A DNA stretch of 64,000 bases from Anaerolineaceae bacterium. Its GTDB lineage: Bacteria; Chloroflexota; Anaerolineae; Anaerolineales; Anaerolineaceae. Below are positions 35,220 to 44,120 of the stretch, in pieces. Under the pieces are notes generated by a model. The model was not told the origin of the DNA. It saw only the letters and a program-made list of their open reading frames with translations, and did no database searches. Both the position numbers and the translations under genes were made by a program. Within the stretch, counting starts at the first letter, position 1, and every line of letters starts with the position of its first letter. The stretch lies in NCBI GenBank assembly GCA_017417055.1, contig JAFPZX010000177.1, forward strand, positions 1 to 64,000, read 5' to 3'.

Positions 35220-36185
35220 ATGACTGAAAATATCGCACGAAAAACATTTTCCCGTATCGGCTTTGCTCAGGTAGCCGGGATCGCGGCAACAATCCTCATC
35301 GGACAATTTGCTTTAGCTCCGCTTGCCACAGCCGAAAACATGCAAAAGATCATTGATATGCTGGGGCCATCAGCACTTTTGCTGTTAATATATGTCCCGC
35401 AGATTGCGTATCTGCTCCTTTATTGGCTGGTCGTCAGAACAATGCCGAAAATGGAATGGCAGAAAGAAACATTGAGCTTCGGAACGCTCGTGAAAATTTT
35501 CTTGATGATGTATGCTGTCTCCAGCGTAATCAATCAGATTGGGACCGCAATCACAAAAACCGCTCCGGCGGGCGGAGATTTCCAGCTGGATTTGATCGCG
35601 AAAATGGAATCGACCAGACTGCCAATGGCCATCGCAATTCCTGTCGTGATCGGTCCGATTTTGGAAGAATTGATTTTCCGAAAGCTCATGCTGGACAGAA
35701 CCAGAGCATATGGCGAAAAAACAGCCATCATTTTCTCCGCTATCTGCTTCGGGCTTTTCCATGGAAATCTGACACAGTTCCTTTATGCCGGATGTGTCGG
35801 ACTGTTCCTTGGATATGTGTACTGTAAGACAGGAAAAGTTCTTTATACCATGATCATGCATATACTGCTGAATGGCACCAGCTCGATCATTCTGCTGTTG
35901 GTCCCAATGCTTGAACAACAGGACCAGAACAGCGTGGCTATCGGGGGAATCAGTCTTCTTTTGATATTCCTGATACTCGGAATTATGACAGTCATGGGAT
36001 TCATTCTTCTATTCCGCTGGATCAAACAAAAAAAATTCGTTTTTGATGAGTCAATGCCCGATTTCATCCCGCAGAATGAGGTACTGAAAACCGTCTATCT
36101 GAACCCCGGTGTAATTCTGCTGTTTGTGATCGAAATTGCGACGATTATTACCACGTTATTCAACATTTCTCTCCCCTGGGAGTAA
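35220..36185 (+). CDS. CPBP-family intramembrane metalloprotease
   Basis: The product has 321 residues with about eight hydrophobic segments. The Abi/CPBP (Rce1-like) motifs are present: EELIFRKLM (glutamate pair and arginine), FGLFHGN (histidine) and MIMHILLNG (histidine and asparagine). Such enzymes cleave within membranes and in bacteria are often linked to bacteriocin immunity or protein maturation; the substrate here is unknown. AAAGGA lies 11 bases before ATG. larE starts 29 bases downstream, so the three genes to larB may be co-transcribed. Confidence 0.88.
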   Translation: MTENIARKTFSRIGFAQVAGIAATILIGQFALAPLATAENMQKIIDMLGPSALLLLIYVPQIAYLLLYWLVVRTMPKMEWQKETLSFGTLVKIFLMMYAVSSVINQIGTAITKTAPAGGDFQLDLIAKMESTRLPMAIAIPVVIGPILEELIFRKLMLDRTRAYGEKTAIIFSAICFGLFHGNLTQFLYAGCVGLFLGYVYCKTGKVLYTMIMHILLNGTSSIILLLVPMLEQQDQNSVAIGGISLLLIFLILGIMTVMGFILLFRWIKQKKFVFDESMPDFIPQNEVLKTVYLNPGVILLFVIEIATIITTLFNISLPWE

Positions 36186-36214
36186 GAGATCATTATCGGA
36201 TTTGGGAGTATTTT

Positions 36215-36961
36215 ATGAAAATTGAAGAATTTTTTGCACAGCATCCCCAAACCGCCATCGCCTTTTCAGGCGGGGTTGATTCCTCCTATCTGTTGTACGC
36301 CGCGAAAAAATACGGTAAAGAAGTTCAGGCATACTACGTAAAATCTGCCTTTCAGCCTCAATTTGAGATGGATGACGCAATGCGACTGGCTGCCGATATT
36401 GATGTTCCGGTTAAAGTCCTGCAGGCGGATGTTCTGGCGTCCGAAATCGTTACCGACAATCCCGCGGACCGCTGCTACCACTGCAAGAGGGTGATTTTCG
36501 GCATGATCCTCAAGGCCGCAGCGAAAGACCATTTTTCGGTTCTGCTGGATGGCACCAACGCGTCCGATGACGCAAACGACCGGCCCGGAATGAGAGCACT
36601 GAAAGAGCTGCAAGTGCTTTCCCCGCTTCGTGAATGCGGCCTCACCAAAGATGAAGTCCGCAGACGGTCCAAAGAAGCAGGCCTGTTCACCTGGGACAAA
36701 CCCGCCTATGCCTGTCTGGCGACCCGGATCCCGACAGGGGAAAAAATTACAGCGGACAAACTGAAAGCCACAGAAGAAGCGGAAGATTACCTTTTTTCCC
36801 TTGGGCTCACAAATTTCCGCGTCAGAAGATTTGCGGATGCGGCGCGAATTCAGGTTCCTGCCGATCAAATCGGGATTATCATGAATAACAGGGAAATGAT
36901 TCTCGACAGGTTCAAAAAAGACTATAAAGCAGTTCTGCTGGATTTGGAAGTGAGAAAATGA
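36215..36961 (+). CDS. larE: ATP-dependent sulfur transferase for nickel-pincer cofactor
   Basis: The product has 248 residues. LarE adenylates the cofactor precursor and donates sulfur, in the best studied case sacrificing a cysteine. The PP-loop is FSGGVDSSYLL (residues 17-27); RCYHCKR at 86-92 and LLDGTNASDD at 110-119 are family marks. Cys167 in YACLATRIPTGE is the likely sulfur donor by position. GGGAG lies before ATG. It overlaps larB by four bases (ATGA), as expected for one pathway unit. LarC, the nickel-inserting partner, is not in the window. Confidence 0.94.
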   Translation: MKIEEFFAQHPQTAIAFSGGVDSSYLLYAAKKYGKEVQAYYVKSAFQPQFEMDDAMRLAADIDVPVKVLQADVLASEIVTDNPADRCYHCKRVIFGMILKAAAKDHFSVLLDGTNASDDANDRPGMRALKELQVLSPLRECGLTKDEVRRRSKEAGLFTWDKPAYACLATRIPTGEKITADKLKATEEAEDYLFSLGLTNFRVRRFADAARIQVPADQIGIIMNNREMILDRFKKDYKAVLLDLEVRK

Positions 36962-37725
36962 AAAATGAGACTCGGGCAACATTGGAAGCCTTACAGGCCG
37001 GGAAAATTTCGGTCGATGAGGCACTTTTAGCCATCAAAAAGGAACCATTCGAAGATATCGGCTATGCGAAAATAGACCTGCACCGCGGGATCCGGCAGGG
37101 TGTTCCTGAAGTGATCTACGGAGCAGGAAAAACAGCCGAACAAATTTCCGGCATCATCAGCCTGATGAAGCGAAACAACCAGAAAAACATCCTGATTACA
37201 CGTATGTCTGCCGAAAAAGCTGAATCCGTTTGCAAAATACACCCCATGACTTACCATGATGATGCCCGGATCGGCATCATCGGGAAAATTCCCGTGGCGG
37301 ATGGAATCGGGACGATCGTGGTAGCCACCGGCGGAACCAGCGACATCCCGGTTGCGGAGGAAGCCGCTCTGACGGCTGAAGTCTTCGGGAACAAGGTCAC
37401 CCGTTTATATGACGTCGGCGTTGCCGGACTGCACCGGATGCTGGCCCATATGGACGAGATCATGAGCGCCACCGTGATCATCGCGATTGCGGGCATGGAA
37501 GGCGCTTTAGCCAGTGTAATCGGCGGCCTGGCCGACTGCCCCGTGATCGCCGTCCCGACCAGCATCGGCTACGGAGCTTCCTTCAACGGCCTTTCAGCAC
37601 TGCTTTCCATGCTGAATTCATGCGCAAGCGGCGTTTCCGTCGTCAACATCGACAACGGGTTCGGCGCGGGGTATCTGGCGAGCATGATCAACCACATAGG
37701 CAATTCAGAACAAAAAAAATGCTAA
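36958..37725 (+). CDS. larB: Pyridinium-3,5-biscarboxylic acid mononucleotide synthase
   Basis: The product has 255 residues. LarB carboxylates and dephosphorylates nicotinic acid adenine dinucleotide, the first step of the nickel-pincer nucleotide pathway. The N-terminal helical part (LDLH-like KIDLHRGIRQGVPEVIYGAG) and the C-terminal PurE/AIRC-like domain (VVATGGTSDIPVAEEAALTA, GVAGLHR, AGMEGALASVIGGL, VPTSIGYGASFNG, NIDNGFGAG) match LarB. It is translationally coupled to larE. Its TAA stop lies in TAACGCTGAT, the end motif of the MITE-like repeats. Confidence 0.94.
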   Translation: MKNETRATLEALQAGKISVDEALLAIKKEPFEDIGYAKIDLHRGIRQGVPEVIYGAGKTAEQISGIISLMKRNNQKNILITRMSAEKAESVCKIHPMTYHDDARIGIIGKIPVADGIGTIVVATGGTSDIPVAEEAALTAEVFGNKVTRLYDVGVAGLHRMLAHMDEIMSATVIIAIAGMEGALASVIGGLADCPVIAVPTSIGYGASFNGLSALLSMLNSCASGVSVVNIDNGFGAGYLASMINHIGNSEQKKC

Positions 37726-37890
37726 CGCTGATCCTGACCGTTGGCATATACCACAATGGGACGATTACTCCGGAACCATCCCTTAATGAATGACTTTGCA
37801 CGGGAAATAAGGCTGATTCCGAAAAGAATGACGACAACTCCTCGATGTGACAAACCATACACGGGACGGTTCCGGAGTAACCGTCCCAAA
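37723..37890. repeat. Inverted GGGACG...CGTCCC pair with MITE-like end
   Basis: A 25-bp arm at 37758-37782 (GGGACGATTACTCCGGAACC...) is repeated in inverted form at 37864-37888 with two mismatches. The larB-side end reads TAACGCTGAT. It fills the gap between the convergent larB and ABC permease genes; no T-run terminator is seen. Confidence 0.7.
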
Positions 37891-37905
37891 TCAAAATGAC
37901 TTTCC

Positions 37906-38715
37906 TTACAAATCAATCTCAGATCTGCGTGACTGAAGTCCCAAACTGATAAAATAAAACGACAAACACAGCAGCATAATACACGCACCCGGCGGCAGCA
38001 GATAATGAAACGCCCGGCGCATAAAGGCACCGCGGCGGTAGGCCAGGTTCACCATGGTACCCCAGGTCGGATGATAAACATCACCGATCCCGAGAAAGCT
38101 CAGCGTCGACTCCATCATGATACACGAATTAATTCCCATCAGAAACCGGGAAAGCAGCAGGTCGTAAAGATTCGGCAGAATATGACAAAAAATAATATGG
38201 AGCCGGCTGTACCCCTGCACAACACAGCTTTCAATAAAAGGCTGGCTGTTGAGATGGATCACCCGCGCGCGGACATTACGGGCTGTGCCGACCCAGCTGA
38301 ACACCGCAATCAGGAAAATCAGATTCACCGTCGAATGTCCGACAAATGCGGAAAGGACGATCAGCGAGATCAATCCCGGCAGCAGCATAAAAATATTGAT
38401 CAATCCATTGAAAAGCGTTCCGGGAAAACCGTTCAGCGTAGAAAGCATGCCAATCACGGTTCCCAGCGCGATCATCAGGATGCTGCCGGAAAGCCCGATC
38501 AGGAGCGTTTCCCGCGTGCCATGAACCAGTTCCGTAAAAATGTCATACCCAAGCGAATTAGTCCCCAACACATGATCGGCAGACGGGGCAAGCCAGGGCC
38601 GGAACATATCTTTCAGCCCGTAAGGCGTAAACACACCGGGGAAAGCCGCCATCACCAGGAAAAATCCGAGCAGAAAACAGCCAAGGATCAGCATGATTCT
38701 GTACGTCGTATTCAT
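37906..38715 (-). CDS. ABC transporter permease, NikC/DppC/OppC type
   Basis: The product has 269 residues with about six hydrophobic segments. It is an inner-membrane channel subunit of the peptide/nickel importer family. The cytoplasmic EAA-like loop is VQGYSRLHIIFCHILPNLYD. The N-terminal GLKDMFRPWLAPSADHVLGTNSLG is typical of the DppC/NikC side. It overlaps the upstream permease by four bases and is the last gene of a six-gene minus-strand operon. Confidence 0.9.
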   Translation of the reverse strand: MNTTYRIMLILGCFLLGFFLVMAAFPGVFTPYGLKDMFRPWLAPSADHVLGTNSLGYDIFTELVHGTRETLLIGLSGSILMIALGTVIGMLSTLNGFPGTLFNGLINIFMLLPGLISLIVLSAFVGHSTVNLIFLIAVFSWVGTARNVRARVIHLNSQPFIESCVVQGYSRLHIIFCHILPNLYDLLLSRFLMGINSCIMMESTLSFLGIGDVYHPTWGTMVNLAYRRGAFMRRAFHYLLPPGACIMLLCLSFYFISLGLQSRRSEIDL

Positions 38716-39698
38716 GATTTCTGCTCCCTAACCGCATAACGGACCCGCGGATCGATCAGGATGCAGACGATGTCCGTGATGATGATGGATAACACACAGA
38801 TAGCCGTTGTGACAAAAAGAATCCCCTGCATCAGCTGATAATCCAGGGTATAAACCGCGTCGGAAAGCAGCTTTCCCATCCCGTTGATCGAAAAGATAGA
38901 CTCCACCACCAACGACCCGCCGATACAGAGGCTCACGCTCATCCCAACCATGGTGATAAACGGCTGGGAAATGTTGCGCAGAATATAGTGATAGCGGATC
39001 TTGCGATCCGAGAGCCCCCGCTGTTTTGCGTAAAGGATATAACGTTCATTCGCCGCAGCGATGACACTGTTCCGCATCAACAAATACCGCGAGGGGAGCA
39101 TTCCCAGCGTAAGCGTCAGCACCGGCAGGAGCAAATGACGCAGCCGGTCCGTCAGAAATCCGGGTTTTCCCGGAACCATCCCCGAAGAACTCAGTCCGGT
39201 GTAAGGCAGCAGTTTCCACCGGAACCCGAAGGAAATAATCAGCAGCAGCGCAATCAGGAAAGATGGGGCAGCGTTCAGGATGATTAATCCCGAGGTTGTG
39301 AGTTTATCCCCGGCGCTGCCTTCCCGATATCCCGTAACCATCCCCCAGAACAAACCGATTACCGTAGACAAGATAACCGCGGGCAGTGTTACCTGAAGCG
39401 TAACAGGGACTTTTTCACTGATTAAAGCGGAAACCGCAGTATTTTTCTTATACGAGAATCCAAGCGTTCCATCCGCCAGAGAGCCCAGGTAATACAGGAA
39501 CTGCCGGGGCAGACTTTCGTCAAGATGCAGCGCTTTCCGATAGAATTCAATCTGCACCGCGGTCATGTCCTCTTCCGCGAATCCGGAAAGGTAAGCGATC
39601 GGATTTCCCGGCAGCATCCGCGGCAGAATGAAATTTAATACAATAACAAAGAGGAAGCATATCAGAGAGATCAAAATGTTGTTCAGATATTTCTTCAT
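38712..39698 (-). CDS. ABC transporter permease, NikB/DppB/OppB type
   Basis: The product has 328 residues. The N-terminal membrane segment with LNFILPRMLPGNPIAYLSG is the usual start of DppB/NikB proteins. The EAA loop reads AKQRGLSDRKIRYHYILRN. It pairs with the following OppC-type permease. The 124-bp gap upstream toward the binding-protein gene contains a palindromic repeat, which may reduce permease expression relative to the binding protein. Confidence 0.92.
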   Translation of the reverse strand: MKKYLNNILISLICFLFVIVLNFILPRMLPGNPIAYLSGFAEEDMTAVQIEFYRKALHLDESLPRQFLYYLGSLADGTLGFSYKKNTAVSALISEKVPVTLQVTLPAVILSTVIGLFWGMVTGYREGSAGDKLTTSGLIILNAAPSFLIALLLIISFGFRWKLLPYTGLSSSGMVPGKPGFLTDRLRHLLLPVLTLTLGMLPSRYLLMRNSVIAAANERYILYAKQRGLSDRKIRYHYILRNISQPFITMVGMSVSLCIGGSLVVESIFSINGMGKLLSDAVYTLDYQLMQGILFVTTAICVLSIIITDIVCILIDPRVRYAVREQKS

Positions 39699-39752
39699 GA
39701 TTTCTATGCTTCCTCAATTCATATTTATTCCTACATAAACCTTTAGCGACGA

Positions 39753-39814
39753 ACATAAGGACAGGCACGCATGTGTCGGCTACGCGAAACACGAAGCCAG
39801 TCCCTATGTGCTCC
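39753..39814. repeat. GCACAT...ATGTGC palindrome family, copy 1
   Basis: An imperfect hairpin has outer arms CATAAGGAC / GTCCCTATG and an inner CGCATGTGTCGGC element. Related copies lie at 46994, 47341 and 52087. It is inside the ABC operon, between the binding-protein and permease genes. Confidence 0.6.
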
Positions 39815-39822
39815 GTGTTACA

Positions 39823-41430
39823 TCACTTTTCGGTGATCGTCAGCCAGTTCTGAGCATTGTTCATGCCGAAAGCATTGTCCACCGAAAGATTATCAAAACG
39901 GGCATTGGCAGCGTACGTCAGGCTGTCCCAATACAGCGCGATTACCGGACGATGCGCGGCATAATAATCCTGCAGTTTTCCCGCAGCGGCAATATATTCA
40001 TCCAGGGTAGCCGCAGCAGACATTTCGCCGAGAATGGCCTTGAATTCCTCGTCGAAAACCTGAGCGCCGCCCTGAACCGCGTGCGACCCATCAACATAGA
40101 TCGAACCAAGACCGTTCCCCATCCCCATACCGGCGGAAGTATAGCCAAACAAAGCCGCTTCCATGGTTATGTTGTTCTCGGAAAACCGGTTGCTGGTTTT
40201 GGCATTATAGCTGTCGGAGTCCAATCCCTCGAGCGTCACATCAATTCCGAACGCATCCAGCTGGGTCTTGATAATTTCCGCACAGCTCAGCTGGTTATCA
40301 CGGTCCGCGCGATAGGTGAGCGTGAACTGCTGCGGTTCGCCGGCTTCATTCACGAATTTTCCGGCATCATTCCGTGTGTATCCGGCCGCGGCGAGTAAAG
40401 ATTCAGCCTTTTCCAAATCCTGTTCGAGCGATTCGGTTTCTTTATATCCGATAGTTGCCGCAGGGACAAACCCGCCGTTCGGGATGTTTGAAAGTTTGCT
40501 GCCGACATAGTCACGGAATGTCTCATAATCCAGTGCATAAGTCACTGCCAGACGGACATTTTCATCCGCAAAAGGCCCCTTTGCGTTGTTGAATGCAAGC
40601 ACAGCCGGATTATTGGCAGCATCCACACTGATGAGCTGCACGTTTTCGGAAGCTTCCAGAACATCCTGATAGGAAGCCGCCACACCGGTGGAATAGATCC
40701 AGACCATGTCAATATCACCGGATTCCAGCGCCATGTACATCGTATCCGGATTATCGAACAGCTGATAAACCAGGCGGTCAACATGGACAGCATCGGGATA
40801 ATATTCATTCGGAACAAAGCTGATCGTTCCCGCGGCTTTGTTGAAATCTTCAAAGACATACGGACCGTATCCAAAGCGCAGCTCCTCAAGGCTCAATTCG
40901 TCTTTGCCTTCATATAAATGCTTCGGCATCAGTCGGAAACTGGTCATATTGCCAAGCTCGCGGACATTTGCGGAAGCCAGCGTGAGGGAAATACTGCGTC
41001 CATCTTCGGAAAGTTCATACCCGGCATATTTTGCGGTGGTTACTTTTCCGTCTTCAGCAGTCTGGTCAACCAGGTTGGCGCTGCCGTTGGCGTCTTCAAA
41101 TTCCAGCGTAAAGAGAATATCTTCCGCAGTCACGTCCACGCCATCCTGCCATTTCATCCCATTCCGGATCGTATAAGTCCAGGTTATGCCGTCGGATGTC
41201 TCCCAATCCGCCACCAAAGGATGGAAATTCCCGTTGGTATCCTGGCAGATCAGCGGAATATGCGTAGTACCTGAACTGAGCATTTCATAACTATATTCCC
41301 CGACAGTTGCTGTTTCAATAGCGGCTGTGGTTCCGATGGTCAGGAGCGGAATATCCGCAGCTGCGGCGGCCAGGATGCCTGTAATCAGGCAAAGGACCAG
41401 CATGATCATAACACTTGAAACCTTTTTCAT
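39823..41430 (-). CDS. Family 5 extracellular solute-binding protein (NikA/OppA type)
   Basis: The product has 535 residues. A signal peptide (MKKVSSVMIMLVLCLITG...) ends at AAAAAD with no lipobox cysteine, so it is not a classic lipoprotein. SBP_bac_5 features include LVADWETSDGITWTYTIRNG, KWQDGVDVTAEDILFTLEF and VTYALDYETF. It should deliver a ligand to the adjacent permeases. The family binds peptides, nickel chelates, heme or sugars, and sequence alone does not settle the ligand. The convergent larE-larB neighbours make nickel the best guess. Confidence 0.9.
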   Translation of the reverse strand: MKKVSSVMIMLVLCLITGILAAAAADIPLLTIGTTAAIETATVGEYSYEMLSSGTTHIPLICQDTNGNFHPLVADWETSDGITWTYTIRNGMKWQDGVDVTAEDILFTLEFEDANGSANLVDQTAEDGKVTTAKYAGYELSEDGRSISLTLASANVRELGNMTSFRLMPKHLYEGKDELSLEELRFGYGPYVFEDFNKAAGTISFVPNEYYPDAVHVDRLVYQLFDNPDTMYMALESGDIDMVWIYSTGVAASYQDVLEASENVQLISVDAANNPAVLAFNNAKGPFADENVRLAVTYALDYETFRDYVGSKLSNIPNGGFVPAATIGYKETESLEQDLEKAESLLAAAGYTRNDAGKFVNEAGEPQQFTLTYRADRDNQLSCAEIIKTQLDAFGIDVTLEGLDSDSYNAKTSNRFSENNITMEAALFGYTSAGMGMGNGLGSIYVDGSHAVQGGAQVFDEEFKAILGEMSAAATLDEYIAAAGKLQDYYAAHRPVIALYWDSLTYAANARFDNLSVDNAFGMNNAQNWLTITEK

Positions 41431-41440
41431 TGTTCCTCCA

Positions 41441-42139
41441 TTATAATTTCATCTTCCGGTCTCCCGGAAAGTGTTCACGAATAATTCCGTCATTCTCAAT
41501 AAGATAGATCCGGTCACACAAAGCTTCCACCAGGTCTCTTGCGTGACTGATCAGCATCACCGAACCGCCACGTTCGATTTGTGTCCGCTTCACCAGTCCG
41601 ACAATGTTCGCCTGCGTGGAAACATCCAGCATAGATGTAGCTTCATCAAGGATCAGCAATTCCGGCTTGAATAACAGGCAGCGGGCAATCACAACACGCT
41701 GTGCCTCCCCGCCGGAAATCTGGTAAGGAAACTGGCGAAGAATGTCCGTCGGCAAATTCACCTCTTTCAGCTGCGATGTTATCAGATGCTCTGTGCTCTC
41801 GCCGGGCTCGGCAAAATGATGATAACGGATCAATTCCCTGAATCCGTCCATGAGTTTTTGTCTTGGGTCCAATGATGCAAAGGGCTGCTGGTTAACCTGC
41901 TGTATCTTCAGCCCCAGCTTCCGGTCATAGCGGTTTTTCACCCACAAGGGCGTCCCATTTCGGTAAACATTGCCCGCATCGGGAGGAACGATCCCACACA
42001 ATATCCGGGCAAGCGTTGTTTTCCCGATGCCGCTCCGGCCGTAAAACCCGACGATTTTTCCTTCTGGGATCTGAAAGGAAACATCCGAAAGAACCCGCTG
42101 ATCCCCAAAGGATTTGTAAAGTCCTTTTCCTTCGATCAT
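41441..42139 (-). CDS. ABC transporter ATPase, NikE/DppF type
   Basis: The product has 232 residues from ATG 42139, which overlaps the upstream ATPase stop by four bases; longer in-frame starts lie within that gene. Walker A is GFYGRSGIGKTTLAR, the signature is QISGGEAQRVVIARCL, and Walker B is ELLILDEATSMLD. It drives import with the partner ATPase. It lacks the C-terminal peptide-transporter extension and is therefore the shorter subunit. Confidence 0.92.
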   Translation of the reverse strand: MIEGKGLYKSFGDQRVLSDVSFQIPEGKIVGFYGRSGIGKTTLARILCGIVPPDAGNVYRNGTPLWVKNRYDRKLGLKIQQVNQQPFASLDPRQKLMDGFRELIRYHHFAEPGESTEHLITSQLKEVNLPTDILRQFPYQISGGEAQRVVIARCLLFKPELLILDEATSMLDVSTQANIVGLVKRTQIERGGSVMLISHARDLVEALCDRIYLIENDGIIREHFPGDRKMKL

Positions 42140-43044
42140 AAAACACACCGCCATTCGATTCCGTCTCTTTTTTGATGGGGGATCTCCCCCAGACATCTCT
42201 CACAGGCTTTCGAGCATCGGCTGTAAAAAGGGCAGTCCGAATCGGACTCACGAACAACCGGTGTCTCCTTCATACCATTTTCCACAAGAGCATCTTTCAG
42301 CGCCTGTGTATAGGGATGGTTCGGGTGACGCAGAACGCTTTCCGAACATCCGCCCTCGATAAATTTTCCGCCGCAAAGGACGATCAATCTGCCGCACTTT
42401 TCCGCCACAGCGATATCATGCGTGATGAAAAGCCGTGCCGCGTTCGGAAACAGTGTGTCAATATGCCGCAGAAAACGGTCTTTTGCCTCGGGGTCCAGTC
42501 CGTTAGTCGGTTCATCCGCGATCAACAGCCGGGCACGGGAACAGGCGGAAATCGCGATGGTCACACGTTGTGCCTCACCACCCGATAGCTGAAACGGGTA
42601 TTTTTCAAGAAATGACTCAGGCGGCTGCAGTCCCGCCGCAGCCAGCTTTTCCATTGCCGCGGTCTTTCGCTCTTTGGCAGGAACGCCGAGCTTTTCCAGA
42701 TTGTCAAAAAGCTGATCCTTCACTTTTCGCGAAGGATTCAGGAATTCCATGCCGTTTTGGGGAATATAAACGATCTCCACACCTAATTTTGAGCGAATAT
42801 CCTTCTTTCCAGATAATTCCCCACCGCAAAAAAGAATCCTGCCGTTTTGCTGTGTGACATTCTCCGGCAGCAGTCCCATGATCGAAAGCGCTGTCATGGT
42901 TTTTCCCGAACCGGTCTCCCCGATCAAGGCAAGGCTTTCCCCTTCCCGCAGCGTGAAAGATATATCACGAACCAGGGTCCGAGTACTGCTGCGGCGTTGG
43001 GCTATGATCAGCCCGCTTTGATAGGAAAGGATCACTTCAGGCAT
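42136..43044 (-). CDS. ABC transporter ATPase, NikD/DppD type
   Basis: The product has 302 residues from ATG 43044, which overlaps the methyltransferase end by 13 bases; an earlier in-frame start inside that gene is rejected. Walker A is LIGETGSGKTMTALS, the signature QLSGGEAQRVTIAISAC, and Walker B ARLLIADEPTNGLDP. The C-terminal extension has the Cys-rich CPFYSRCSKACERCLGE of peptide/nickel ATPases, which in some members coordinates an Fe-S cluster. It is the second gene of the operon. Confidence 0.92.
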   Translation of the reverse strand: MPEVILSYQSGLIIAQRRSSTRTLVRDISFTLREGESLALIGETGSGKTMTALSIMGLLPENVTQQNGRILFCGGELSGKKDIRSKLGVEIVYIPQNGMEFLNPSRKVKDQLFDNLEKLGVPAKERKTAAMEKLAAAGLQPPESFLEKYPFQLSGGEAQRVTIAISACSRARLLIADEPTNGLDPEAKDRFLRHIDTLFPNAARLFITHDIAVAEKCGRLIVLCGGKFIEGGCSESVLRHPNHPYTQALKDALVENGMKETPVVRESDSDCPFYSRCSKACERCLGEIPHQKRDGIEWRCVL

Positions 43045-43871
43045 GGCACATTCCAGGTAATCATGGCGAGATGCAGCTCGCTCTCTTCTGTCAAACAGCC
43101 GTTTTCCGCGTGATCCCGCCAATAGGATTCCAGATAAGGCAGATATTCACTTTCTTTCACGCCAAAAATCGGAAGATACGATTGATATTGTTCAATGAAC
43201 CTTTCTTCAGAAATTTCCGTACTGTACCGAACAGTTTTACAGGCTACTTCCGGATAACGATTCAGATAATAAAGAACCTGATAAAACGTCAGGGCATCTC
43301 CGATCATCCCGTCCGGATGAACTTTCAATCCATTCAGGATCGCCTTCCGGTGACTGTCTGCCGACCCGGGCATAACTGTGACGATTGCACAGGTACGCCT
43401 CGTCATTTTCTCCATGCGCTCCAGTTCTTCCGTGCTGCAGATTGCTGTACACATGGCGGAAAAGGACAGATCAAAAAGGTGATCTGGAGAAAATTCTTCC
43501 CAGGGTTTTCGCACAAGAGTTATATTCTTCATTTCCGCTTTTTCGGCTCTTTTCATCAGTACCGACAGAGATTCCTCACTTACATCAAGGGCAGTTACCT
43601 CTTGCGCGGCGGCAGCCAGCGGCAGCGTATAATTTCCCGTCCCCGCACCGATATCCAGCACACGATCACCAGGGAAAAGCTTCTTTTCCGCAATCAGCCG
43701 GTCTATGAATTCATTCCGTAAAAACCGGGCAGGTTCCACGTCTATGCTGGCTGACGATGCAAGAAAAGCATAATAAGGCAGCCAGCGGTTCGCCCGCTCC
43801 AGCCTCGCATTTCTGTCACCATAACGATGGGACAATTCCCACTCTTTTTGAATTTCAGCTAATTTTGACAT
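43032..43871 (-). CDS. Class I SAM-dependent methyltransferase heading an ABC operon
   Basis: The product is 279 residues from ATG 43871; a TTG at 43898 is an alternative, and neither has a clear Shine-Dalgarno. The SAM-binding motif is VLDIGAGTGNYTLPLA, followed by VTALDVSEESL. The N-terminal 50 residues (KEWELSHRYGDRNARLERANRW) and the C-terminal helical region fit no common rRNA or quinone methyltransferase that I know. It overlaps the ATPase gene, so it is co-expressed with the importer. A chelator-modifying or metallophore role is plausible given nickel-type transporter genes, but unproven. Confidence 0.82.
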   Translation of the reverse strand: MSKLAEIQKEWELSHRYGDRNARLERANRWLPYYAFLASSASIDVEPARFLRNEFIDRLIAEKKLFPGDRVLDIGAGTGNYTLPLAAAAQEVTALDVSEESLSVLMKRAEKAEMKNITLVRKPWEEFSPDHLFDLSFSAMCTAICSTEELERMEKMTRRTCAIVTVMPGSADSHRKAILNGLKVHPDGMIGDALTFYQVLYYLNRYPEVACKTVRYSTEISEERFIEQYQSYLPIFGVKESEYLPYLESYWRDHAENGCLTEESELHLAMITWNVPCLK

Positions 43872-43905
43872 TCGTTTGACTTTTTTTTCAATTTTCAAAG
43901 TTAAT

Positions 43906-43946
43906 AAAAAAAGAAAGCCTTCCTCTTCTGAGGGAAAAGCTTCCTT
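43906..43946 (-). terminator. Leader terminator before the methyltransferase-ABC operon
   Basis: On the minus strand a stem formed by GGAAGCTTTTCCCTC and GAGGAAGGCTTTC, with an AGAA loop, is followed by seven Ts and lies only 8-35 bases before the possible start codons. A terminator here, upstream of the first gene, indicates attenuation or a riboswitch-type leader. Confidence 0.75.
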
Positions 43947-44120
43947 CCTGGATGCATATAAACATAGGAGTTACGGCTCAGTATTGAAGCGGCTTACAGC
44001 ATCGCTGATACTGCAGTAAAACCGTCACCACTGAATTGTATTCTGATCTATATTCGTTATTATGAAAATTCATTCTTCAGAATGATACAATTTGGCTTCA
44101 GCCTATTTCATTATAACTGA
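43947..44120 (-). promoter_or_regulatory. Unidentified structured leader and putative promoter
   Basis: A TATAAT box lies on the minus strand at 44110-44115 with a weak -35. The transcript would then carry about 150 bases before the terminator. It contains a hairpin CAGCGATGCTG enclosed by CGGTTTTAC/GTAAGCCG, and a second possible ACGG.../CCGT pairing. I tested it by eye against T-box, SAM, cobalamin, NiCo, ZTP and fluoride consensus elements and found no match. The rest of the 459-bp gap up to 44357 shows no gene I can support. Confidence 0.5.

Noticed and set aside
35195..35221. TTGACA...TATAAT as promoter of the CPBP gene
   Set aside because: The spacer is only 15 bases and the -10 box overlaps the ATG, so a transcript from it could not carry this start codon; AAAGGA in the spacer is better read as the ribosome-binding site.
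38005..38739. Long open frame on the plus strand opposite the OppC-type permease gene
   Set aside because: It lies wholly antisense to a well-supported ABC permease and its translation is rich in Arg/His/Gln with no domain; similar antisense frames at 57397-58389, 49603-50646 and 22015-22539 are rejected for the same reason.
43947..44120. T-box or known riboswitch in the leader
   Set aside because: No TGGNACCGCG T-box motif and no recognisable SAM, cobalamin, NiCo, ZTP or fluoride consensus; listed only as an unidentified leader.
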